In this document: piece after piece, positions 7,859-15,256 of the stretch | How the letters are laid out: every line of letters starts with the position of its first letter | How positions within the stretch are numbered: the first letter of the stretch is position 1 | Notes under the pieces: model-generated | Database searches by the model: none | Told to the model about the DNA's origin: nothing | Seen by the model: the letters and a program-made list of their open reading frames with translations, nothing else | Source of the DNA: Acidobacteriota bacterium | GTDB taxonomy: Bacteria > Acidobacteriota > Holophagae > Thermotomaculales > Thermotomaculaceae | Direction of reading: 5' to 3' | Length of the DNA: 37,823 nt | Assembly: GCA_026986725.1 (NCBI GenBank) | Contig: JALSOA010000067.1 | Span: 1 to 37,823 of the forward strand | Position numbers and translations under genes: made by a program

Positions 7859-8412
7859 ATTCCCCCCTCAAAGTTCCAGGTGTAATCCGGTAACATCTCA
7901 TCACCAAAAACCTCTCTCTGGTTTTTCTTGTACCACTCAATATTCTCTCTGTATTTTTTCGCTCCCTCTGCCCTTCCTTCTTCTATCCTCTTTTGCAAAG
8001 CGATAATCCCTTCAATAATTGCCTCAGGCCTTGGCATACAGCCAGCCACATACACATCGACAGGGATGTAAAGGTCAAGTTTCTTTATAGTGTTGTAAGA
8101 ATCCCAGTACATACCCCCGTTTATTGTGCAGGAACCAAGTGCAAGCACATATTTGGGGTCGTACATCTGTTCGTATGTTCTAATAACCCTCTTCAAGGTT
8201 TTGGTTGCAAGGTAACCTGAAATAATCAATAGATCAGCCTGTCTTGGAGTTGCCGCCCCTCTTAATCCAAATCTCTCGGCATCGTACCTTGATGTCATTG
8301 TTGGAGGCATCTCAATTGCTCCGCACCCTGTACCGTATGCAAGTACCCAGATAGAGTGTTTTCTTGCCCAGTTTGCTATATATTCCCAAACTCCTGGATT
8401 ATCTGTACACAT
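7855..8412 (-). CDS. mbxJ: MbxJ: NuoB-like [4Fe-4S] subunit with only three of the usual Cys ligands
   Basis: A 185-residue homologue of NuoB/MbhJ, which holds the cluster at the end of the electron path (N2 in complex I). Visible ligands are Cys30 in YGTGCGAIEMPP, Cys95 in LGSCTINGG and Cys125 in AGCMPRPEA. Where NuoB has tandem cysteines (CCAIE), the second is glycine here. Apart from Cys2 at the extreme N-terminus there is no other Cys, so the cluster may have an open site or a ligand from MbxL. My memory of the archaeal MBS complex is that a three-Cys cluster is the proposed site of sulfane-sulfur reduction, but I could not check that here. The start ATG follows AGGTGA; it lies 3 bases after mbxM. 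Confidence 0.88.
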   Translation of the reverse strand: MCTDNPGVWEYIANWARKHSIWVLAYGTGCGAIEMPPTMTSRYDAERFGLRGAATPRQADLLIISGYLATKTLKRVIRTYEQMYDPKYVLALGSCTINGGMYWDSYNTIKKLDLYIPVDVYVAGCMPRPEAIIEGIIALQKRIEEGRAEGAKKYRENIEWYKKNQREVFGDEMLPDYTWNFEGGI

Positions 8413-8415
8413 AAA

Positions 8416-9327
8416 TCACCTCACCATCTCTATTACCAGGGCAATAAGCCCGATTATTGTTGGATATCTCCACATAAAGTCAACAGCCTGTTCAACCTTA
8501 AAACGGGAGTAAACAGATGTTACAAACAAAACAGTTACAAAAAGTACAAATGTTTTTCCAACCAGAATAAGCAAATTAGCAGCACCACCCATAAAGAGGT
8601 CAACCCACAATGTCAGTTTGAGAAATCCGAATATTCCCCTTGAACTCATCATCAATGCAAGGTATTTCCCACCAAACTCTGTTGCAGGACCGCTTGCCAC
8701 CTCCTGGGGAGCACCGGGTATGTCAAAGGGGCTTGCCCCCATCATCCCCCAGAATGAAAACAATGAAGCAATAAATGCAAGAGGAACTTTAAACATTGCC
8801 CAATTAGAAAGTCCCCCCGCCTGCAACTCAATTATTTTGTTAATTGATGCCGTGTTATAATGCGCCATTAAAACAATAATTGCTATAAAATAGGGTATTT
8901 CAAGCCCTATAAGCCTTGTTAATCCTCTCGTTACACCCATTACACCAAACGGCACTCCTCCCTGGCCAACACCAAGAGCCATCCCAAGAGCACCAAGAAC
9001 CATGAGATAGGTGACGAGGATAAGGTCTCCGTCAAACGAAAACCCTTTCAACCACCTCCCATCAGAAAGCATGGGTATAAAGTAAAGGCAGGTAACAACT
9101 CCGGTAACCATTATAATTGGCCCAAGGTGAAACATAACCCCGTGAGAGCCAGCCTCTCTCTTTCTGTAAAGTTTGAAAACATCTATAAGGTTTTGCAAAA
9201 CAGGCGGCCCCCATCTTCTATGAATTCTTCCTATTATGTTTCTCGCAATTCCCATATAAAGCATCCCTATTAAAAAAGCAATAAAGGGATAGGCAATTAT
9301 ATCAACAATTCTCATTCCAGTACTCAT
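8416..9327 (-). CDS. mbxM: MbxM: NuoH-like membrane anchor subunit
   Basis: A 303-residue protein with about eight membrane helices, equivalent to NuoH/MbhM, which ties the hydrophilic arm to the ion-pumping arm. The family loop is clear at about residues 196-218: GASPFDIPGAPQEVASGPATEFGGKY is the MbhM/NuoH signature with its acidic residues. An N-terminal segment, GRIHRRWGPPVLQNLIDVFKLYRKRE, corresponds to the conserved cytoplasmic loop RxGPN.....Q of NuoH. ATG with GGGGAGA upstream, 2 bases after mbxH'. Confidence 0.92.
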   Translation of the reverse strand: MSTGMRIVDIIAYPFIAFLIGMLYMGIARNIIGRIHRRWGPPVLQNLIDVFKLYRKREAGSHGVMFHLGPIIMVTGVVTCLYFIPMLSDGRWLKGFSFDGDLILVTYLMVLGALGMALGVGQGGVPFGVMGVTRGLTRLIGLEIPYFIAIIVLMAHYNTASINKIIELQAGGLSNWAMFKVPLAFIASLFSFWGMMGASPFDIPGAPQEVASGPATEFGGKYLALMMSSRGIFGFLKLTLWVDLFMGGAANLLILVGKTFVLFVTVLFVTSVYSRFKVEQAVDFMWRYPTIIGLIALVIEMVR

Positions 9328-9329
9328 TT

Positions 9330-11216
9330 TTATCTCCCCATCAACAAAAATATCGAAACAAGGGTTAATATTGCGTAAAGCATATAGATCTGACCATCTC
9401 CGTTGAAAACAACATCTTTTAAAACCGACGCAATACCTGATATCTGTTCCCCGGTTTTTTCGTAAAACCTGGTAATGTGTGTTCTCAAACTCATACCAAC
9501 CCAGGGGATCCTATCAAGTTCAGCCCCAATGCCGTATCCATAATGGAGAGGGGTATTCTCGTCAGGTGTCTCTGCTGCCCAGTAAATATCAAGCCTGTGT
9601 AACCTTTTTGATTTAGGGAAAAACAAAGTGTACCAGACAAAAACAAATACAAATATCGCACCTAAAACATTTATCACCACAAACCCATTGAATCCACCTA
9701 AAGCAGCGGAAAGGGTATAAGCACTGGTTGAATTAAAAGCAACCGAAAAACCAATACCTTTCATTGCGGTTTCAATAAAAGGCACAATATAACCGGGGAA
9801 AAATCCAGTTAACATCAACACCATCATAAGGACTATCTGGGGGACCCATAGAAACCCCGGCACCTCTTTCACTTCCATGAGGCCTTGAGAAGAAGGATGC
9901 CCCAGAAAGATACCGTAAATCAATTTGTAACAATAAAGAAATGCAGCCGTTGAAGATACTATCATACCAATCAACAAAAAGTAGTAATGATTTTTTATCA
10001 AAGACATGTAAATAACCCATTTTGAAGCAAAACCACCGAAAGGAGGCATCCCTGCAAGCCCAATTATGCCAAAAAGAACGGCCAGATAAGAAAGTGGCAT
10101 TCTGGTAATCAAACCACCCAGTTCAGAGAATTTATTTTTCCCTGTCCTGTAAATAACCCCTGCAACCGTTATAAAGAGAAGGAGTTTTATAACACTGTGT
10201 ATTAAAGCATGATACAAAGCACCGGCAACACCAAGAGCAGTACCCACAGCCATTGCAGTCACAATGTACCCAACCTGCGCTATAGAAGAGTAAGCAAGCA
10301 GCCTCTTTATCTCATCCTGAACAATAGCCCTGAATGTGGCAAAAACAGAAGTCACAACACCAAGCCATGCAACAATGTAGCCAATAAGCGATGTATCTTT
10401 AATTTCATAAACCCCTTTAATATTAACAAACCCTATAAGCATTCCGAAAAACAGGATAAACCCGTAAACCCCCATTTTTGAAAGAGTCCCTGAGAAAAAT
10501 GGGGTAAAACTATCCTCACTCTCTGTATAAGCATCTGGAGCCCAGATGTGAAGTGGCATTGTGGCCATTTTAACAAGAAACCCAATAGCAAAAAGCAGAC
10601 TAATAAAGAACACTGTTGAATTAGTCATCAATGAAACCGCTTTTACCACCCTATCAAAGTGAAAAGATCCGGCATAAGAATAAACAATAAGCATTGCGGT
10701 AAGCATTGCATAGGCACCTGCAACATTAAAAACAATATAGGTTAACCCGGTCTTTCCTTTAGTGTTAGGGTTCATTACAACAAGGAAATAAGAAGACCAG
10801 GTCATAATCTCCCAGAAGATAAAGAATGAAACAAGATCCCTCGAATAAACTATACCGAGAAGAGCACCTGCAACAATGTTAAAGAAAAGGTAAAAACTTC
10901 CATGGTATTCTTTATCTTTCACAAGAGGGAAAGAGGCAAGAGAAACAAAGAGATACGAGAAAGCAATTATAACTGCAAAATACCATGAAAAACCATTGTT
11001 TCCAAACCTGAAACCATCGAAGTATTGAGGTAAAGAAAAATTGTATGTGTAAATCCCAATAGTGTTTAACCCTGCTTTAAAAAGAACCACATAACAGACA
11101 AATAGAGAAGAAAGAAGAGTCAATCCCTCTCTAACAGGCCTAACCAGTTTCCCGGCAAAATAGGCCAGAATACCAATTACAACAGGAATAAGCACAATAT
11201 TGTGAGGGCCTATCAT
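9330..11216 (-). CDS. MbxH': antiporter-like (NuoL/MrpD) subunit with MbhI-like C-terminal tail
   Basis: A 628-residue protein with about 14-15 membrane helices. The antiporter core has SFFIFWEIMTWSSYFLV with the TM5 Glu, GFLVKMATMPLHIWAPDAY with the TM7 Lys, and GTLSKMGVYGF with the TM8 Lys, all expected in proton/sodium-pumping subunits. After the core, about 100 residues form an amphipathic stretch and a last membrane helix (IYMLYAILTLVSIFLLMG), as in the tail that spans the pump modules in NuoL, or in MbhI. Its place between MbxH and MbxM, and the absence of a separate mbhI gene, fit the second antiporter subunit of MBX/MBS complexes. Its ATG overlaps the mbxH stop (ATGA). Confidence 0.9.
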   Translation of the reverse strand: MIGPHNIVLIPVVIGILAYFAGKLVRPVREGLTLLSSLFVCYVVLFKAGLNTIGIYTYNFSLPQYFDGFRFGNNGFSWYFAVIIAFSYLFVSLASFPLVKDKEYHGSFYLFFNIVAGALLGIVYSRDLVSFFIFWEIMTWSSYFLVVMNPNTKGKTGLTYIVFNVAGAYAMLTAMLIVYSYAGSFHFDRVVKAVSLMTNSTVFFISLLFAIGFLVKMATMPLHIWAPDAYTESEDSFTPFFSGTLSKMGVYGFILFFGMLIGFVNIKGVYEIKDTSLIGYIVAWLGVVTSVFATFRAIVQDEIKRLLAYSSIAQVGYIVTAMAVGTALGVAGALYHALIHSVIKLLLFITVAGVIYRTGKNKFSELGGLITRMPLSYLAVLFGIIGLAGMPPFGGFASKWVIYMSLIKNHYYFLLIGMIVSSTAAFLYCYKLIYGIFLGHPSSQGLMEVKEVPGFLWVPQIVLMMVLMLTGFFPGYIVPFIETAMKGIGFSVAFNSTSAYTLSAALGGFNGFVVINVLGAIFVFVFVWYTLFFPKSKRLHRLDIYWAAETPDENTPLHYGYGIGAELDRIPWVGMSLRTHITRFYEKTGEQISGIASVLKDVVFNGDGQIYMLYAILTLVSIFLLMGR

Positions 11217-12691
11217 AATGCACCCCCCCCAGACAACATGACCGATATATAATCACCTCTTGATAAAATATCCATAGCGGCTCCTTTAAAATAAGGCATT
11301 AAAACACCAGGGAACAACCCGATACCCACTATCATTCCAACAAGCACCACCAGAGGAATAACGAAAGCAAGGGATACACTTCTCTTTTCTATTCTCGTTG
11401 GTTCAGGTTCCCTGAACATCACCTGCAAAACACGAAAATAATAAAATCCTTCAACCACACTTGCAGCAAGCACTAACATAACAAGAACCACATGTTCTGC
11501 CTTTGCAGCAGCAGTTAAAATCATCAACTTGCTCATAAATCCATTTAAAGGGGGAAAACCCATCACTCCAAGTGCTCCGATTGCAAAAACCCCCGCCAAA
11601 AAAGGGTACTTTTTACCTATCCCTTTCAACTCTTCAAAAGAACTGCCTCCCGCATACTTTGCAAGCAAGCCAATTGAAAGAAACATGGTTGCTTTCAAAA
11701 CAGCATGGTTAACAAAGTGAAAAACCGCCCCCTCAAGTGCAGTTTTTGTCCCAATTCCAACAGCAAAAAGAATTACCCCTATCTGCCCGAGGGAGGAATA
11801 TCCAAGCATTCTTTTAACATCGGTTTGTTTCAAAGCAGAAAGTTCTGAAACAATCACAGTGGCAATACCGAAAAGCATCAACAATTTAATAAAAGAAGAA
11901 TTGTTTGAAATAGTGTACAAAAATCTTATCATTGCATACAATCCCGCCTTAACTGTAACTGCTGAAAATAGTGCCGCGACAGGTGCCGGTGCGCCCTGAT
12001 AAACATCAGGTGCCCAGGCGTTTAAAGGAAACATCTCCGATTCTATCCCAAGTCCTAAAAACAAAAAACTTACCGCCGCAAAGGCAAGTTTCGGATTCAT
12101 CTGGGAGAACCTTCTTGCTATATCTGCCATGTTTAATGTTCCAAGTTGGTTGTAAATGATAGCAATACCAAGTAACAGGAATGTTGAAGAGATAGAACCA
12201 ACAAGTAAAAACTTTATACCAGCCTCGCTGCCTTTCCTGTCCTTTCTAATTGAAGTCAAGGCATAAGAGGAAATACTCATGATCTCAAGAAAAACAAACA
12301 TATTAAAAATATCACCTGTCAACACAATACCTGTAGCACCCATAACCACCAGGAGTATCAACATTGAAAATTTTTCCTGAGTTTCTGTTGTTTCGTCCTT
12401 CAAAAGGTAAATTGAAACAATAAACCCCATCAGAGAGATCAAACATGCAAGAAAAATTGAAAAAGGAGTTATGGCAAGGTTTATCCCGAATGGAGGTTTA
12501 TACCCTGCAATAATCACCCTGATCGGTTTTTCAAACGCATGTGGTAGAGTTGAAAAACTTAAAAAAGTGTTGAAAAGCAGGGTGGCACTCATTGCATACA
12601 ACCCCGCTTTTTTGTGTATGTACCCTAAAAGGGGTATGGAAAAAGCCACAAACAACGGAACTGCTATCATTAAAATAGGATTCAAACTCAC
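11213..12691 (-). CDS. mbxH: MbxH: antiporter-like (MrpD/NuoN) subunit
   Basis: A 492-residue, roughly 14-helix ion-translocating subunit. FVFLEIMSISSYAL gives the TM5 Glu; AVTVKAGLYAM gives the TM8 Lys; GFMSKLMIL gives the TM12 Lys. At the conserved TM7 position the segment reads GIESEMFPLNAWAPD, where relatives have Lys five residues before the Pro. The Lys therefore appears replaced by Glu. The start is a GTG at 12691 with GAGGGGG upstream, 2 bases after the mbxG stop. It pairs with MbxH' as the two pump units of the membrane arm. Confidence 0.9.
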   Translation of the reverse strand: MSLNPILMIAVPLFVAFSIPLLGYIHKKAGLYAMSATLLFNTFLSFSTLPHAFEKPIRVIIAGYKPPFGINLAITPFSIFLACLISLMGFIVSIYLLKDETTETQEKFSMLILLVVMGATGIVLTGDIFNMFVFLEIMSISSYALTSIRKDRKGSEAGIKFLLVGSISSTFLLLGIAIIYNQLGTLNMADIARRFSQMNPKLAFAAVSFLFLGLGIESEMFPLNAWAPDVYQGAPAPVAALFSAVTVKAGLYAMIRFLYTISNNSSFIKLLMLFGIATVIVSELSALKQTDVKRMLGYSSLGQIGVILFAVGIGTKTALEGAVFHFVNHAVLKATMFLSIGLLAKYAGGSSFEELKGIGKKYPFLAGVFAIGALGVMGFPPLNGFMSKLMILTAAAKAEHVVLVMLVLAASVVEGFYYFRVLQVMFREPEPTRIEKRSVSLAFVIPLVVLVGMIVGIGLFPGVLMPYFKGAAMDILSRGDYISVMLSGGGAL

Positions 12692-12693
12692 GC

Positions 12694-13065
12694 TTACCCC
12701 CTCATCCTTTTAATCCTTGATACATTCAATGTTCCGTAATGCTCGTAAACCCTGATAATTATCGACAAACCCAGAGCAAGCACTGCAACACCTATAACAA
12801 TTGCTGTAAGAACAAGAGCCTGTGGTACAGGGTCAACCATTTGAGAAGCGGTCAATCCATTTTTTGAGAAAATAGGTGCAGTTTTCCCGGAGATATATCC
12901 AATGGTTATGAAAAAAAGGTTTACCCCTGTATCGGCAATCCCGAGAGCAATCAGGATCTTGATCAAATTCCTTTTGGTTAACGCACCGAAAAACCCAATG
13001 ATCAAAAGGAGAATCACCCCTATTAAAACAATATAGTGAGTATTCATTAAAAACCTCTCTATCAT
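12694..13065 (-). CDS. mbxG: MbxG: MrpC/NuoK-like subunit
   Basis: A 123-residue, three-helix membrane protein. The MrpC signature DPVPQALVLTAIVIGVAVLAL is clear near residues 77-97, and ALGIADTGVNLFFITIGY fits the NuoK/MrpC second helix. It is part of the Mrp-like ion module. The ATG at 13065 overlaps the stop of the preceding gene (ATGA). Confidence 0.9.
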   Translation of the reverse strand: MIERFLMNTHYIVLIGVILLLIIGFFGALTKRNLIKILIALGIADTGVNLFFITIGYISGKTAPIFSKNGLTASQMVDPVPQALVLTAIVIGVAVLALGLSIIIRVYEHYGTLNVSRIKRMRG

Positions 13066-13772
13066 TCCACAACCCCCATCATGTTATCAAGCAATCCAGT
13101 CAACTCTGAACCAACCTTAAAACCAACTGCAACATAAATAATTGGAATTACCCCCGAACTGAAAAGGTTTCCAACCTTGCCAAGGGGAAGAAAGTCTGCA
13201 AGGAAACTTCCAAGAAGGAACAAACCAAACAACCCCACAGTAACAAAAGTCAAGCCGGCAAGGCTTTCTGTCCATTTAATATAACCATGTTTTATCTCGT
13301 AACCCTCAAGAGCAAGCAACATCAAAAGGAAACCGGTAGCAATAACAGTTCCACCCTGAAAACCTCCACCGGGTGAAAGATGCCCGTGAATAAAAATATA
13401 TGCTCCGAAAAGTATAATTATAGCAAGTAAGGGTTTTGACCCGTACTGCAACATGGTATTTGCAAGTATCTTCTGTTTTTTAACCTTTCTATAACCTGAA
13501 AGAATTGCCCCCAATCCAGTTGCGGCAAGAAACAACACGGTAACCTCGCCCAATGTATCAAATCCCCTGTAATTAACAACAATAGATGTTACAACATTGG
13601 CAGATTGAGTATCCTTTATATCGTTCTCAAGGTAGTACTTTGCAACTCCCTTAACATCCTTCAAATCAAGAAGAAACCCAAGGGAAAGCATCTGAAAACC
13701 AAGATAAACAAGCACAACAAAAACAAAAATATTTTTAACCCTGAACCTCTTTTTCAAACTTACCCTTTTCAT
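13062..13772 (-). CDS. mbxF: MbxF: fused MbhE-like and MrpB-like subunit
   Basis: About 236 residues. Residues 1-90 match the MbhE or MrpA C-terminal piece (TSIVVNYRGFDTLGEVTVLFLAATG), and the remainder matches MrpB/MbhF (HGHLSPGGGFQGGTVIATG). In Mbh hydrogenases these are two genes; in MBX/MBS, as I recall, they are joined or E is absent, consistent with this arrangement. The frame extends upstream to 13853, but the ATG at 13772 is preferred: it comes 1 base after the mbxD stop with GAGGAG 7 bases upstream, and a longer start would overlap mbxD by 80 bases. Confidence 0.85.
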   Translation of the reverse strand: MKRVSLKKRFRVKNIFVFVVLVYLGFQMLSLGFLLDLKDVKGVAKYYLENDIKDTQSANVVTSIVVNYRGFDTLGEVTVLFLAATGLGAILSGYRKVKKQKILANTMLQYGSKPLLAIIILFGAYIFIHGHLSPGGGFQGGTVIATGFLLMLLALEGYEIKHGYIKWTESLAGLTFVTVGLFGLFLLGSFLADFLPLGKVGNLFSSGVIPIIYVAVGFKVGSELTGLLDNMMGVVE

Positions 13773-13773
13773 T

Positions 13774-14034
13774 TTATTGCTCCTCATCTTTCTCATATCT
13801 TTCAGTTTTTCTAATTGCAATAAGAAAAACAAAAGTGGAAAGCCCAGCCCCAATAGCAGCCTCAGTCATAGCAACATCTGGAGCATGAAGGATAAGGAAA
13901 AGGACACTTGCCATAAGAGAAACAACCGAACTCCCTATAACCGCAGAAACAAGATCGCTGGTTCTAATGGCAAACCAGGCTGCAACAACCATCAAAACCA
14001 CACAAAGAACTGTTATTATCACAAGGGTAGCCAT
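13774..14034 (-). CDS. mbxD: MbxD: MbhD/DUF4040-type membrane subunit
   Basis: About 86 residues and three membrane helices, matching the MrpA-derived MbhD piece: SDLVSAVIGSSVVSLMASVLFLILHAPDVAMTEAAIGAGL, with the conserved APDVAMTEA acid-bearing segment. The frame opens at 14085, but the ATG at 14034 has AAGGGGG upstream and follows the mbxC stop by 1 base, so the shorter form is chosen. Confidence 0.88.
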   Translation of the reverse strand: MATLVIITVLCVVLMVVAAWFAIRTSDLVSAVIGSSVVSLMASVLFLILHAPDVAMTEAAIGAGLSTFVFLIAIRKTERYEKDEEQ

Positions 14035-14035
14035 T

Positions 14036-14383
14036 TTAATTATCCCCCTTCTCTTCATTAAGGTACCTTTCACACTCATTAACAACCAATTTGTATGGTT
14101 TTACCCCGCTTCTCAAAGAAGCCCTTGCAAGAACCGAGGAAGAAAGCGGGTTAGTCATCAAAATAAAAAGAGAAAGTAAAAAGCACTTAACCCACCATGC
14201 TGGATGCAAAAATCCAATCCCCATTATGGTGCACATTGCACCAAGAGTACTTGCCTTGGTTCCGGCCTGCAATCTATTGTAAAGGTCAGGCATTCTAAGG
14301 ATCCCTATCGCTGAGACAACAAGGAAAAAGCAACCAATAAAAAGCAATAGATACCCCATATAAGTCATCACAGTTAAAAACAT
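14036..14383 (-). CDS. mbxC: MbxC: MrpG-like subunit
   Basis: A 115-residue, three-helix membrane protein of the MrpG/MnhG family. The motif GILRMPDLYNRLQAGTKASTLG at about residues 27-48 is diagnostic. It belongs to the antiporter-derived module of the complex. Its ATG overlaps the mbxB stop by one base (TAATG), with GGAGGG upstream. Confidence 0.9.
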   Translation of the reverse strand: MFLTVMTYMGYLLLFIGCFFLVVSAIGILRMPDLYNRLQAGTKASTLGAMCTIMGIGFLHPAWWVKCFLLSLFILMTNPLSSSVLARASLRSGVKPYKLVVNECERYLNEEKGDN

Positions 14384-14637
14384 TACAGCCCTCCCTCAAG
14401 ATAACGCCCTATTATGACAGTCCCAACAAAGCCGATAAGGGCATAAACCATAGCAACATCAAGGTAAATACTTCTGTCAAAAACAAAGGAAAGCACAACC
14501 ATCAAAGACACAACAACAACGGACATAAAATCCAGAGCCATTGCCCTATCACTCATTGTCGGTCCCTTTAAAAACCTTATAAAAGAAGCAAAAAGGCTTA
14601 CCCCGATCAAAAGTATTACAACATCAATGATATTCAT
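14383..14637 (-). CDS. mbxB: MbxB: MrpF-like subunit
   Basis: An 84-residue, three-helix MrpF/MnhF homologue. The segment RFLKGPTMSDRAMALDFMSV carries the family GPT..DR..ALD signature with the conserved Asp in the membrane. The start ATG overlaps the mbxA stop (TAATG), with GGAGGTGA just upstream. Confidence 0.9.
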   Translation of the reverse strand: MNIIDVVILLIGVSLFASFIRFLKGPTMSDRAMALDFMSVVVVSLMVVLSFVFDRSIYLDVAMVYALIGFVGTVIIGRYLEGGL

Positions 14638-15128
14638 TATTCACCTCCAAGATGCCTTTCAAAAGCACCCTTGATGGTTTCTCCAGCCTCTTCAACATCA
14701 GTCGTTTTCACATCAATCCAGTGGATAAACAGCTCGTCTCCCTTAATATCAAGGGTCATTGTTCCAGGTGTTAAGGTAATAGAATTTGCAAGCCAGAGTT
14801 TGTCCATGTCCTCAGTAAGTTTAGTTTTAACTCTCACTATGCCCGGATTGATCGGCAGGGAAGGACTTAAAACCCTCTTTGCAACATCAACATTCGCCTT
14901 GACAAGTTCAATAAGAAAAACAAACAGGTAAACAAACTTCCCCCATAACCTTTTAGGGCTTAGATGGTAAAGCCCCCTTCTCGTAAACAACGGTCCTGTA
15001 AAAAGTGAAACCACCACTGACACAAGGAAACCTGTAACAAGTTCCTGAGGGTCCTTATAACCACCTGTGAGCAGAACCCACACCGCAAAAAGGAACAAAA
15101 TAGTAAAAATCAATCTTGATAACTTCAC
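14637..15128 (-). CDS. mbxA: MbxA: MrpE-like subunit, first gene of the operon
   Basis: About 163 residues of the MrpE/MnhE family: two or three N-terminal helices, then a cytoplasmic domain with NPGIVRVKTKL and LANSITLTPGTMTLDI, both family hallmarks. The frame begins at a GTG at 15155 that has no ribosome-binding site. The GTG at 15128 follows GGGAGGAGAA directly and is the better start. Only 128 bases separate it from the upstream TPR gene on the same strand. I see no convincing sigma-70 promoter or terminator there; TATATT and CATAAT hexamers occur without a good -35. Confidence 0.88.
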   Translation of the reverse strand: MKLSRLIFTILFLFAVWVLLTGGYKDPQELVTGFLVSVVVSLFTGPLFTRRGLYHLSPKRLWGKFVYLFVFLIELVKANVDVAKRVLSPSLPINPGIVRVKTKLTEDMDKLWLANSITLTPGTMTLDIKGDELFIHWIDVKTTDVEEAGETIKGAFERHLGGE

Positions 15129-15256
15129 TTCTCCTCCCTCTATGTTTTTAAACACATCACTTACACATTCATTCAGTTAATTATGATAACCCAACAAATA
15201 CAATATAGTCTAACCTTTTTTAAAATTTTGATTGTTCTAAAAGAAAAAATCAGTAT

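Noticed and set aside
4390-15128. Calling the operon a standard complex I (nuo) or a membrane-bound [NiFe] hydrogenase
   Set aside because: No NuoE/F/G genes are present, and Mrp-type E, F, G, B and C subunits are. MbxL lacks the full pair of CxxC motifs needed for [NiFe]. MBX/MBS type fits better.
15169-15175. Second TCATTCA element upstream of mbxA, like half of the FadR operator
   Set aside because: Only one arm is present; the neighbouring bases are not its inverted repeat, so regulation of mbx by FadR is not supported.
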